Counted from the first letter of the stretch, positions 8,801 to 15,123 are shown. The stretch: 25,687 bases of DNA from Cyanobacteria bacterium UBA5018 (GCA_002396505.1 DGYA01000094.1:17383-43069); one strand, 5' to 3'. The notes: generated by a model not told the origin, from the letters alone. Numbers and translations are program-made.

Positions 8801-9215
8801 TGCGCTCCATCGCCTGCTTGAACAGCAGGCGATCTTCTGCCTTGCGGATCGCCTCCAGATTGGCGCCGATCAACTCCACGCCATGGGCTGCCAAGGTGCC
8901 GTTTTCGGCCAGGGTCACCGCCAGGTTGAGGGCGGTCTGACCGCCCATGGTGGGTAGCAGGGCATCGGGCCGCTCGATCTCGATCACCCGGGTCACCACC
9001 TCGGCGGTGAGCGGCTCGATATAGGTGCGATCCGCCATATCCGGATCGGTCATGATCGAGGCCGGATTGCTATTCACCAGCACCACCTCGAAACCCTCGG
9101 CGCGCAGCGCCTTGCAGGCCTGGGTGCCGGAGTAATCGAATTCACAGGCCTGGCCGATCACGATCGGGCCCGACCCCAGCAGCAGGATGCGCCGGAGATC
9201 CGTGCGACGGGGCAT
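5898..9215 (-). CDS. carB: Carbamoyl phosphate synthase large subunit
   Basis: Makes carbamoyl phosphate from bicarbonate, ammonia and two ATP, feeding arginine and pyrimidine synthesis; it needs the glutaminase subunit CarA, which is not in this window. The 1105-residue product is full length. The first ATP-grasp half covers about 1-400 (GSGPIVIGQACEFDYSG near 14, GGSGGGIAYN, and NPRVSRSSALASKATG). An oligomerisation region covers about 400-560. The second ATP-grasp half runs from about 575 to 950 (LGGGPNRIGQGIEFDY, then NPRASRTVPFVAKATG). The C-terminal MGS-type allosteric domain begins near 970 (GRVFLSTHDRDK, LVATEGTAAAL). The start MPRRTDLRRILLLGSGP is the usual one. A downstream DUF3386 gene may be co-transcribed. 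Long plus-strand open frames inside this gene are shadows caused by its high GC. Confidence 0.97.
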   Translation of the reverse strand: MPRRTDLRRILLLGSGPIVIGQACEFDYSGTQACKALRAEGFEVVLVNSNPASIMTDPDMADRTYIEPLTAEVVTRVIEIERPDALLPTMGGQTALNLAVTLAENGTLAAHGVELIGANLEAIRKAEDRLLFKQAMERIGVTVCPSGIANTMEQAETVGEAIGGFPRIIRPAFTMGGSGGGIAYNPEEYRAICNSGLDASPVSQILIEKSLLGWKEFELEVMRDTADNVVIVCSIENLDPMGVHTGDSITVAPAQTLTDREYQRLRDQSIAIIREIGVDTGGSNIQFAINPVNGDVVVIEMNPRVSRSSALASKATGFPIAKIAARLAVGYTLDEIVNDITGATPACFEPTIDYVVTKIPRFAFEKFQNSPAVLTTSMKSVGEAMAIGRCFEESFQKALRSLETGHAGWGCDRPDQPAEPAAIDRALRVPTPERIFAVRKAMLAGRSDADIHRLSAIDPWFLAKLRLILEAEQRLLRGRSLEQLSAEALLELKQLGFSDRQIAWATNSEELAVRRWRQSLGVTAVFKTVDTCAAEFASHTPYHYATYERPLERLDSAGELQLVPAENEVQPESRPKVMILGGGPNRIGQGIEFDYCCCHASFALQKEGFATVMVNSNPETVSTDYDTSDRLYFEPLTLEDVLNVIEAEKPTGVIVQFGGQTPLKLAIPLLRWLQSPEGLATGTQIWGTSPESIDSAEDREQFEAILRRLEIRQPRNGLARSQAEARQVATKVGYPVVVRPSYVLGGRAMEVVFDETELNRYMLEAVNVEPDHPVLIDQYLENATEVDVDALCDIDGEVVIGGLMEHIEPAGVHSGDSACCLPSVSLGAAALATIRGWSRQLAQALQVRGLINLQFAVQRSDDGAETVFIIEANPRASRTVPFVAKATGVPLAKLASQLMAGRRLAELGLSSEPIPPLQSVKEAVLPFKRFPGSDTLLGPEMRSTGEVMGTAKSFGYAYAKAEQAAGEALPTTGRVFLSTHDRDKPSLLPVARRLAELGFELVATEGTAAALRQAGLTVEAILKVHEGRPNIEDAIRSRLIQLVINTPVGRQAAHDDTYLRRAALDYAVPTFTTLAGARAAVEAIAALQNQHLEIHALQDLHPLAA

Positions 9216-9339
9216 GGGCGAGGTCTGTAGGCCAAACCTGCCTAGCCTCTCACGCCTCCCCTCCCCCCTGGTCAGCTTTTTCCAAGCTTGCCGCGAACAT
9301 CGCTAACCTGAGCCCAGCATCGGTGAGTGAACCCAGGTA

Positions 9340-9975
9340 ATGAGTGAACTCCAGCGCCTGAAGGGGCTCTTGCCCCCGGAAATGCAGAGCTGGGTTTTCG
9401 TGGAAGCAGCCGCCTCCGTGGAGCCGCCGCTGATCACGATCGAAGAAATCGGCCGCGATGAGGTGGAAATCCAGGTGGACCTGGAGAAATGGGACGCCCT
9501 GGCCCTCGACCACCGCAACTTATTGCTCTGGCACGAGGTGGGCCGCATCCAAAACGATGCGGTGCCCCGCGATGGCTGGGAGATGGCGGCGCTGGCCATC
9601 GGCATCGGTGGTGCCATCGGCGAGCTGTGGGTGCAGGACGGCCTGCTGCTGTTGCTGGCCGCTGGGCTGTCCGGCTTCTCCGGCTACCGCCTCTATGTAA
9701 AGAACAACTCAGAGAAGCGGCTGCGCGATGCCATCGAGGCTGACGAGCGCGCCATCGACCTGGCCTGCAGGTTTGGCTACAGCTTGCCGAACGCCTACAA
9801 GAGCCTCGGGGGAGCGCTCAAGGAGTTGGTGGAGCAGACCCGCAAGAAGAAAAAACGCACCTTTTACGAAGACCGCTTGGAGGCACTGCGCAAGAGTGCC
9901 GGTAAAGCCCGCGCCGAGATGGCTCAGCAGCAGGGTTCCCGCCAATCTGTGAGCAGTGAGAATGTCTATGGCTGA
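9340..9975 (+). CDS. DUF3318 family membrane protein
   Basis: A 211-residue protein that resembles cyanobacterial DUF3318. It opens with MSELQRLKGLLPPEMQSWV. Residues 40-75 hold a conserved acidic and Trp-rich block (LEKWDALALDHRNLLLWHEVGRIQ without a gap). Two hydrophobic helices follow at about 84-98 and 99-117, then a Lys/Arg-rich region at 118-200, which predicts a membrane anchor with a long basic cytoplasmic tail. The HE pair in LLLWHEVGRIQ looks like the start of a metalloprotease HExxH motif but lacks the second His, so no activity is claimed. Its last 14 bases overlap the start of rsfS, which indicates translational coupling. It leads the plus-strand run that continues through the asparaginase. 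Confidence 0.85.
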   Translation: MSELQRLKGLLPPEMQSWVFVEAAASVEPPLITIEEIGRDEVEIQVDLEKWDALALDHRNLLLWHEVGRIQNDAVPRDGWEMAALAIGIGGAIGELWVQDGLLLLLAAGLSGFSGYRLYVKNNSEKRLRDAIEADERAIDLACRFGYSLPNAYKSLGGALKELVEQTRKKKKRTFYEDRLEALRKSAGKARAEMAQQQGSRQSVSSENVYG

Positions 9976-10363
9976 AGCCCCCCCCGCCCGGGCCCTGGAC
10001 AGCGAAGCCCTGGCGCGCTTGGCGGCAGAAGCATGCGACGACCGCAAGGCCGTCGACATCCTGCTGATCCGGGTGGATGAGGTGAGCTCCCTGGCCGACT
10101 GGTTCGTGATCTGCAGCGGTCTTTCCGATGTGCAGGTGCGCGCTGTCGCCCGCTCGGTGGAAGAGAAGCTGGAGGAGGAGATCGGTCGCCTGCCCCTGCG
10201 CCGGGAGGGCCAGCGCGAGGGCAGCTGGGTACTGCTGGATTACGGCGAGCTAATCGTGCATGTGCTCACCCCCTCGGAGCGCGCCTACTACGACCTGGAG
10301 GCCTTCTGGGGCCACGGCCAGCAGGAGCGCTACCTAAGCTCACCCCAGCTCCCCGGGTCTTGA
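9962..10363 (+). CDS. rsfS: Ribosomal silencing factor RsfS
   Basis: Binds ribosomal protein L14 on the 50S subunit and blocks subunit joining when nutrients are short. The 133-residue product has the full RsfS core: DDRKAVDILLIRVDEVSSLADWFVICSG, then VQVRAVARSVEEKL, GSWVLLDYGELIVHVLTPSERAYYDLEAFWG (each block lies in order and without gaps between about 26 and 121). DWFVICSG and the aromatic YYDLEAFWG tail are diagnostic. Starts are possible at a GTG at 9956, an ATG at 9962 or an ATG at 9968; the ATG at 9962 is chosen. All three overlap the end of the DUF3318 gene. The next gene begins four bases after the stop, so these are probably one operon. Confidence 0.93.
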   Translation: MSMAEAPPARALDSEALARLAAEACDDRKAVDILLIRVDEVSSLADWFVICSGLSDVQVRAVARSVEEKLEEEIGRLPLRREGQREGSWVLLDYGELIVHVLTPSERAYYDLEAFWGHGQQERYLSSPQLPGS

Positions 10364-10366
10364 TTC

Positions 10367-10858
10367 GTGAATGCCGTGAGCTGCCCGGTCCCCCCCGAGC
10401 AACGGCCCCTGCAGGAATATCAGCAGCTCTGTAATTCTTGGTTTTTCGCCTGGCCCAGCACCGATCTGGTGGGCCTGCTAAGACCGCTGGCGATCAGTTG
10501 GCTGCTGCTGCTGCCTTTAACACTGATCGTGGCCACGGGCAGCTGGAGTCTGCGCTCGGATCCAGCCAAGCTGGTGCTGTTGGCAGCCTTGGCGGCGATC
10601 TCGCTGCCAGGCCTGTTGCTGGGGCGCCAGTGGCTGGGCTGGAGTTATGTGCAAAGACGCCTGCTCAGCGACAGCGTCGACTACGAGGAATCGGGTTGGT
10701 ACGACGGCCATGTCTGGCCCAAGCCCCTGGCTTGGCGCCAGCAGGACCAGCTGGTGGCCACCCATCAGGTGCGGCCAGTGCTGGTGCGGCTGCGGCAGGG
10801 CCTTGGCTTGATGGCCATCGCCCTGCTGCTCGGTGCGGGGCTCTGTCAGGCTCTTTGA
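10367..10858 (+). CDS. CGLD27 (DUF1230) family membrane protein
   Basis: A 163-residue protein of the family named CGLD27, conserved in cyanobacteria, algae and plants. The family signature VPPEQRPLQEYQQLCNSWFF is near the N-terminus. Two membrane helices follow, at about 41-60 and 66-82, then WLGWSYVQRRLLSDSVDYEESGWYDG and W-x-KP, both conserved, and a last hydrophobic segment at about 143-160. In plants and algae the family is linked to chloroplast function and iron stress; the molecular role is not settled. The start is a GTG at 10367, since the nearby ATG at 10371 is in another frame. It is four bases after rsfS and 40 bases before the asparaginase gene. Confidence 0.88.
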   Translation: MNAVSCPVPPEQRPLQEYQQLCNSWFFAWPSTDLVGLLRPLAISWLLLLPLTLIVATGSWSLRSDPAKLVLLAALAAISLPGLLLGRQWLGWSYVQRRLLSDSVDYEESGWYDGHVWPKPLAWRQQDQLVATHQVRPVLVRLRQGLGLMAIALLLGAGLCQAL

Positions 10859-10898
10859 ACCAGGCCCCTGGGGTCACCGCTTAGCGCCAACCCTTGCC

Positions 10899-11867
10899 AT
10901 GACCCTGTCAGCCAGCTTCGGTGGGTCCAGCCGTGTCGGTACGCCGCCCTTGGAGGTGCGACTGCTGCGCGATGGAATTGTCGAATCGCGCCATCGGGTG
11001 CATGCGGCCGTGTGCGACAGCCGCGGCCGGGTGCTGCTCAAGGCCGGAGATCCCCAGTCGCTGAGCTTCGTGCGCTCGGCTCTCAAACCCTTCCAGGCGT
11101 CGATCTTCGTGGCCAGTGGGGCCGCCGATCAGGGCGGCCATGGCGAGCGGGGCTTGGCGATTGCCTGCGCCTCCCATGCCGGTTCTCCGGCCCATGCCCG
11201 GGAGGCCTTTCGGCTGCTCTGGAGCGCCGAGATCGACACCGACCAGCTGCGCTGTCCGGTGCCCATGGGCGGCGCCAGCCCTTTGGAGCACAACTGTTCA
11301 GGTAAACATGCCGCATTCCTGGCCACCTGTCGCCGCATGGGCTGGACCACGGAGGGCTACCTGCAGCTCGATCATCCCCTCCAGCAGGAGGTGTTCAAGC
11401 GGGTGGCCGAGCAGCTCGGCATGCCCGCCGCCGAACTGCTCAGCGCCCGCGATGACTGCGGCGCTCCCACCCTGCAGCTGCAGCTGTCCCAGATGGCCCT
11501 GCTGTTCGCCCATCTCGGTTCTGGCGGCCAGGCTGATCTGGAGCGTCTGAGCCGCTCGATGCTGGCCCATCCCGAGCTGGTGGCCGGCGAGGGCCGCTTT
11601 GACACCGAACTGATGCGGCGGGGCCTGGGCCAGGTGCTCAGCAAGGGCGGCGCCGAGGGCGTCCAGTGCCTCAGTCGCGTCGGGGCGGGCATGGGCCTGG
11701 CGATCAAGGTGGAAGACGGCTCCGGGCGGGCCAAGCACGCCGTGGCGCTGCACCTGATGGAGCAGCTCGACTGGCTGACCCCGATGACCCTCGAGGAGAT
11801 GCGAGCTGGCTTCATGGAACTAGCGCCCCATCTGCGGCTGGAGGTGGCCGGAGAACTGCGCTCCTGA
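10899..11867 (+). CDS. AnsA-type L-asparaginase (asparaginase II family)
   Basis: Hydrolyses asparagine to aspartate and ammonia. The 322-residue product belongs to the family of the Rhizobium etli enzyme, distinct from the E. coli type. All residues described for that family's active and zinc site appear conserved in context: Ser60 in VRSALKPFQA, Cys133 and Lys136 in HNCSGKH, Cys187 in RDDCGAP, Cys257 in GVQCLSR, and Lys270 in AIKVEDGSGRAKH. The frame is open from a GTG at 10833 inside the CGLD27 gene, but the ATG at 10899 is preferred because it starts after the CGLD27 stop and fits family length. It ends the operon; the initiator tRNA follows 62 bases later. Confidence 0.92.
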   Translation: MTLSASFGGSSRVGTPPLEVRLLRDGIVESRHRVHAAVCDSRGRVLLKAGDPQSLSFVRSALKPFQASIFVASGAADQGGHGERGLAIACASHAGSPAHAREAFRLLWSAEIDTDQLRCPVPMGGASPLEHNCSGKHAAFLATCRRMGWTTEGYLQLDHPLQQEVFKRVAEQLGMPAAELLSARDDCGAPTLQLQLSQMALLFAHLGSGGQADLERLSRSMLAHPELVAGEGRFDTELMRRGLGQVLSKGGAEGVQCLSRVGAGMGLAIKVEDGSGRAKHAVALHLMEQLDWLTPMTLEEMRAGFMELAPHLRLEVAGELRS

Positions 11868-11910
11868 AGCCGGCTGCGGCGGTCCGGCCCCTGCTCTGGG
11901 GTCAGTGCTC

Positions 11911-11919
11911 TGGTATGTT
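11911..11919 (+). promoter_or_regulatory. Probable extended -10 box of the tRNA gene
   Basis: TGG at 11911-11913 followed by TATGTT at 11914-11919 fits an extended -10 element (TGN-TATNNT), ten bases before the tRNA. No good -35 box was seen 17 bases upstream. Confidence 0.4.
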
Positions 11920-11929
11920 TAACAGGTGC

Positions 11930-12006
<77 letters not shown>

Positions 12007-12029
12007 AATTCCAGCGTTTAACTTTCTTG

Positions 12030-12058
12030 CCCCGGCATTAATTTTGCCGGGGTTTTTT
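12030..12058 (+). terminator. Rho-independent terminator after tRNA-fMet
   Basis: Perfect 8-base arms CCCCGGCA (12030-12037) and TGCCGGGG (12045-12052), a 7-base loop and then six T residues. It ends the tRNA transcript, and possibly the operon upstream. It lies immediately before the GMC oxidoreductase start codon. Confidence 0.92.
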
Positions 12059-12070
12059 ATTGCCTGCCCT

Positions 12071-13753
12071 ATGGGTTTCCCAGCCGATGCCAGCCTGCCC
12101 GAGGGCTTTAGCCCCGATGCCGTGGTGGTGGGCTCCGGGGCCACCGGTGGAGTGGCCGCGATGGTGTTGGCCGAGCGGGGTCTGAAGGTTTTGGTGCTCG
12201 AGGCTGGCCCCCAGCTCAGTGCTGGTCAGGCCCTGGGCTGGGAGCCGCTCAACAGCCTCAGGCGGATAGTGAATCTGAGCAGCGGCAAGCACGCCCGCCA
12301 ACTACACCACCCCGGCTACTGGAAACAGAATCCAGAGCTGTTCGCCGACGAGCGGGCCAACCCCTACACCACCCCCGCCGATGCCCCGTTCCTGTGGAGC
12401 CGCGGTCGCCAGGTGGGCGGTAAAAGCCTCAGCTGGGGTGGGATCACCCTGCGGCTGTCCGATTACGAGTTCAAAGCCGCTGAGCGCGATGGCCATGGGC
12501 CCAGCTGGCCGATTGCCCATGCCGACCTGGCCCCCTACTACAGCCGCCTGGAGCAATTGCTGGGGGTGCATGGCGGCAGTGATGGCCTGGACCAGCTGCC
12601 GGACGGTCAACTCCTGCCCCCCCTTGCCTTTACCCCCGGCGAGCTGCGGCTGCAGCAGAGCCTGACCCGGGAGCTGGGGCTGCCGCTGATCCACTCCCGC
12701 GGTTTCCCCCTGCACCGCGGCCCCGGCTGGCCCAGGTCCAGCAGTTGTGGAATCACCCTGGCGCGGGCCCTGGCCACCGGTCGGGTGCTGCTGCGCTCCG
12801 AGACGGTGGTGAGCCATGTGGAGCTAAACGCCAGCGGCGATCGCGTCGAAGCCCTGGTGGTGGTGGATGGTCGCAGCAAGCTGCAGCAGCGGCTGGCCGC
12901 TCCGCTGGTGGTGCTCTGCGCCTCCACCCTGGAGAGCTTGCGCATCTTGTTGCATTCCAGCGAGAGCCACCAGCTGGGCGGGCTGGTGGATGGCTCCGGC
13001 TGTTTGGGCCACTATCTGATGGATCACATCTCCACCTCCCGCTTCTTCTCCCTGCCAGATGTGCCGGCTGCTGCAGCGAGCGAACTCTCCGGCGCTGGCA
13101 GTTGCTTCATCCCCAACACCCTGCAGCTCGACGCCGGCGGCCGCCGCGGCCCCCAGCCGGATGGCCCGGTGGACTTCCAGCGCGGCTATGGCATCTGGAC
13201 AGCTGTGCAACGCTTTGATCCACCCCAACTGCTGCAGCGGCGCCGGGGAGAGGCGGTGGGCTTCCTGATCGCCCATGGCGAGGTGCTGCCCCAGGCCAGC
13301 AACCAACTGAGCCTCGATGCTGGCCAGGTGGATGCCTGGGGCCTGCCGGTGCCCCACATCTCGATGCGCTGGGGCGACAACGAGCGGCGGATGGTGGCCC
13401 ACATGCACCGGCGCATGCAAGCGGTGGTCTCGGCCGCCGGGGGCTGCATCCGAGCGATTGAAGACCTGTTCGTACTGCCTTTGCTGGAGCCCTGGTTGAA
13501 GAGCAGCTTGGCCGTGAGCCCTGACGCTCCGCCACCGGGCTATTACATCCATGAACTGGGCGGTGCCCGCATGGCGGCGGCGGCCGATCAGGGGGTGGTG
13601 AATCCGTTCAACCAGTGCTGGCAGGTGCCCAACCTGTTGGTGGTGGACGGGGCTTGCTGGCCCAGTGCCGGCTGGCAGAGCCCCACCCTCACCGAGATGG
13701 CGATCACCTGGCGGGCCTGCGAAGCGGCCGCTGCCCGTCAGCGCCTGGGCTGA
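12071..13753 (+). CDS. GMC family FAD-dependent oxidoreductase
   Basis: A 560-residue flavoenzyme of the glucose-methanol-choline family, which oxidises alcohols or sugars; the substrate is unknown. The FAD-binding motif VVGSGATGG begins at residue 19, with Glu44 in LVLEAG ready to bind the ribose. SRGRQVGGKSLSWGGITLR (about 105-124) is the second FAD-contact region. Near the end, HELGGARM with His494 corresponds to the catalytic His, and NLLVVDGACWPSAGWQSPT leads to the position usually held by Asn or His. That position is Ser537 here, which may alter chemistry. The ATG at 12071 is the only sensible start, because the FAD motif follows 18 residues later. It leaves only 12 bases after the tRNA terminator, with no visible ribosome binding site. 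The frame is also open from a TTG inside the terminator stem. Confidence 0.9.
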   Translation: MGFPADASLPEGFSPDAVVVGSGATGGVAAMVLAERGLKVLVLEAGPQLSAGQALGWEPLNSLRRIVNLSSGKHARQLHHPGYWKQNPELFADERANPYTTPADAPFLWSRGRQVGGKSLSWGGITLRLSDYEFKAAERDGHGPSWPIAHADLAPYYSRLEQLLGVHGGSDGLDQLPDGQLLPPLAFTPGELRLQQSLTRELGLPLIHSRGFPLHRGPGWPRSSSCGITLARALATGRVLLRSETVVSHVELNASGDRVEALVVVDGRSKLQQRLAAPLVVLCASTLESLRILLHSSESHQLGGLVDGSGCLGHYLMDHISTSRFFSLPDVPAAAASELSGAGSCFIPNTLQLDAGGRRGPQPDGPVDFQRGYGIWTAVQRFDPPQLLQRRRGEAVGFLIAHGEVLPQASNQLSLDAGQVDAWGLPVPHISMRWGDNERRMVAHMHRRMQAVVSAAGGCIRAIEDLFVLPLLEPWLKSSLAVSPDAPPPGYYIHELGGARMAAAADQGVVNPFNQCWQVPNLLVVDGACWPSAGWQSPTLTEMAITWRACEAAAARQRLG

Positions 13754-13767
13754 TCGTGATTAGCTTT

Positions 13768-13887
13768 TTGGCTTGATCCAGGGCCACTTGGCTTGGTGCA
13801 TGGCCGCTTGTTTTGATCAACTGCCTCTTGGTTTGATCAACTGCCGCCTGGCTTGGTGCATGGCCGCTTGGCCTGGTCCAAGGTCGT
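13768..13887. repeat. Six-copy 20-base tandem array
   Basis: Six units of exactly 20 bases, starting at 13768, 13788, 13808, 13828, 13848 and 13868, with a partial seventh. The first unit is TTGGCTTGATCCAGGGCCAC. Units 2 and 5 are almost identical, as are 3 and 4. The array begins 14 bases after the GMC stop codon and ends just before the candidate RNA. It contains no long open frame. Confidence 0.9.
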
Positions 13888-13912
13888 TTGGCTTTTATCC
13901 CCAGTCAGTTGA

Positions 13913-14055
13913 TGTGTGGGATGGCTCACCGCTGTCGCCATAAGGTGCCAATAGACACACTCTGTTTGGGGCTGAATCCCCAAAATCATTGGGCGACCTT
14001 TCACAGGGTCGGGCAAGGGAGAACCGAGGCGGAGGTGGCACCTCCGCTTTTTTTT
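13913..14055 (+). ncRNA. Candidate structured small RNA, unassigned
   Basis: This gene-free stretch holds four hairpins in a row. The first, 13914-13960, is closed by GTGTG/CACAC with inner pairs TGG/CCA and CACC/GGTG. The second, 13965-13984, has perfect 7-base arms TTTGGGG and CCCCAAA. The third, 13994-14011, has CGACC/GGTCG arms. The fourth is the terminator at 14029-14047 with eight T residues. The downstream gene is on the other strand, so this is not a leader of it. A weak promoter may lie in the last repeat units (TTGGCC at 13868, TTTTAT at 13893). It does not match 4.5S RNA, RNase P RNA or tmRNA as remembered. It could also be a 3' UTR product of the GMC gene. Confidence 0.5.
14029..14055 (+). 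terminator. Strong rho-independent terminator
   Basis: Perfect 8-base arms GCGGAGGT (14029-14036) and ACCTCCGC (14040-14047), a 3-base loop and eight T residues at 14048-14055. It ends the candidate RNA or a long GMC transcript. From here to 14147 no gene was seen. Confidence 0.92.
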
Positions 14056-14147
14056 GATCTAGTTAATTCTGCTAGTGGGGCTTCTGGGGGGGCTGGCGCC
14101 CCGGGGCTTTTGGCAAGATTTCCTCTTTGGCTTTTTCCACCTTGGCT

Positions 14148-14867
14148 TTAGTTGCGGCTAAACAAGCTGTCAAGATAGTGCTGGGTGACGCACTTGTCTG
14201 AACAGCCGTTCTGAAATAAAAAGCAGGCCAGTGCCGAGGTAATTAGCGAGTATTGATCCCAGCCTGGATTGGCGGCAATGAAAGCCCGCATGCCATCGAA
14301 TAGCACCTCGGGCAACTCCGCCTCCAGGCTAATTATCTCGGGATCAATTGTCCCAAGGCCAATTGCCTCTAGGTCAATTGCTTCTAGTTCAATTGCCTTG
14401 GGACCGATTGCCGTAGAATTATTTATCTGCCGCTGGCCCTGCTCGAGGTGCAATCGCTCCAGGCTAAAACCACATGGGCTGGATCCGGCTTTTAAAGCAA
14501 TCTGTGGCAGTCGATCACCATCCGCACGACGCAGATTCTTTTTAACTCGAAGCCGGATCTTGTCCCCCCGTGGTGCAATCTTTGCCACTTGAAATTGCCC
14601 TATATTCATTTGGAGTTGATCCATGTCCCCGCCAGGCTGGCCACTATTCACCAGAAGTTGATCCATGTCCCCGCCAGGCCGCTCCATATTCACTTGAAAT
14701 TGAAATTGATTCATAGCTCCGCGAGACCGCTCCACATTTACCTGAAGTTGATCCATGTTCGCCTGTAGTTGATTCATATCTGCTCGGCATTGATTCATGT
14801 CCACTCGATCGTAATCCTGCTCCTCGCGATACTGATTCATCTCCATTCGAGGTTGATCCATCCCCAT
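14148..14867 (-). CDS. DUF2811 protein with a repeat-built N-terminal extension
   Basis: A 239-residue protein in four parts. Residues 1-94 are degenerate 7-residue repeats of the form M-D/N-Q-L-Q-x-N, likely helical and rich in Gln, Asn and Met. Residues 96-125 are basic. Residues 153-182 are 5-residue repeats such as AIELE, AIDLE and AIGLG. Residues 181-239 match DUF2811, a small cyanobacterial domain of unknown function (SLEAELPEVLFDGMRAF, NPGWDQYSLITSAL, CFLFQNG, then YLDSLF). Known members are mostly little more than this last domain, so the first 180 residues are extra. Both repeats have DNA units of 21 and 15 bases and keep the frame. The gene is visibly more AT-rich than its neighbours in the 15-base region. 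The start is uncertain: ATGs recur throughout the repeats, and a shorter protein is possible. Confidence 0.7.
   Translation of the reverse strand: MGMDQPRMEMNQYREEQDYDRVDMNQCRADMNQLQANMDQLQVNVERSRGAMNQFQFQVNMERPGGDMDQLLVNSGQPGGDMDQLQMNIGQFQVAKIAPRGDKIRLRVKKNLRRADGDRLPQIALKAGSSPCGFSLERLHLEQGQRQINNSTAIGPKAIELEAIDLEAIGLGTIDPEIISLEAELPEVLFDGMRAFIAANPGWDQYSLITSALACFLFQNGCSDKCVTQHYLDSLFSRN
14330..14419. repeat. 15-base tandem array inside the DUF2811 gene
   Basis: Six units of 15 bases start at 14330, 14345, 14360, 14375, 14390 and 14405. Four begin with the palindrome CAATTG. In the minus-strand frame they encode the five-residue AIxLE-type repeats just before the DUF2811 domain. Confidence 0.85.
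14580..14861. repeat. 21-base tandem array inside the DUF2811 gene
   Basis: Minus-strand Met codons that open M-D/N-Q units end at 14624, 14666, 14714, 14756, 14777, 14798, 14840 and 14861. The spacing is 21 or 42 bases throughout, except one 48-base step where two residues were added. TTGATCCATG recurs on the plus strand. Every length change is a multiple of three. Confidence 0.85.
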
Positions 14868-15072
14868 CCGCTGCCCTTCACTGCCTGACTATCCTGCCAC
14901 TAAGACACGTCGGAGTGAGAAAAGTCAAAGTTGGCTGGCCAAGCCGGAATCACGGCGTTTTGGCCTGAGACAGGCCGTCACCACTGGCTAGAGCTGCAGG
15001 TGATCCAGCACACAGGTCGCACTTGATCCAGATGCTGGTTCCTGTCAAGTGCCTCGGGACCTGAAGTGATAA

Positions 15073-15123
15073 TTCCCCAGGGAATCAGCTGCAGTGGCGG
15101 GACGAAGTTGATTCCCTGGGGAA
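15073..15123. repeat. Perfect 15-bp inverted repeat of two palindromic arms
   Basis: Arms TTCCCCAGGGAATCA (15073-15087) and TGATTCCCTGGGGAA (15109-15123) are exact reverse complements with a 21-base loop. Each arm also contains its own dyad, TTCCC-NN-GGGAA, with centres 39 bases apart. No T tract follows on either strand, so it is not a standard terminator. It lies in the 14868-15324 spacer, 206 bases upstream of the DUF2811 start. A weaker CACTTGA/TCAAGTG pair sits at 15020-15051. No gene was seen in the spacer. Confidence 0.8.

Noticed and set aside
9340..9975. HE pair in LLLWHEVGRIQ of the DUF3318 protein as a metalloprotease motif
   Set aside because: HExxH needs a second His, and the sequence has HEVGR; no other metal ligands are seen.
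12824..13552. Minus-strand open frame of 242 codons inside the GMC gene
   Set aside because: Antisense to a well-supported flavoenzyme; no motif, and a composition typical of a shadow frame.
13768..13887. Possible CRISPR array
   Set aside because: The 20-base units are adjacent with no unique spacers and no cas genes. The other arrays in the window fail in the same way.
13918..13944. GATGG and CGCCATAA resembling parts of a fluoride riboswitch
   Set aside because: The GGCG needed for the pseudoknot is absent, and no gene on the same strand follows that could be controlled.
13968..13975. GGGGCTGA, like the 5' end of a tmRNA
   Set aside because: It folds into its own local hairpin with CCCC downstream. 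No tag-coding segment or tRNA-like acceptor end was found nearby.
13888..14151. Plus-strand open frame of 87 codons after the 20-base array
   Set aside because: It runs through four hairpins and the terminator, has no ribosome binding site and no family resemblance; a structured RNA explains the segment better.
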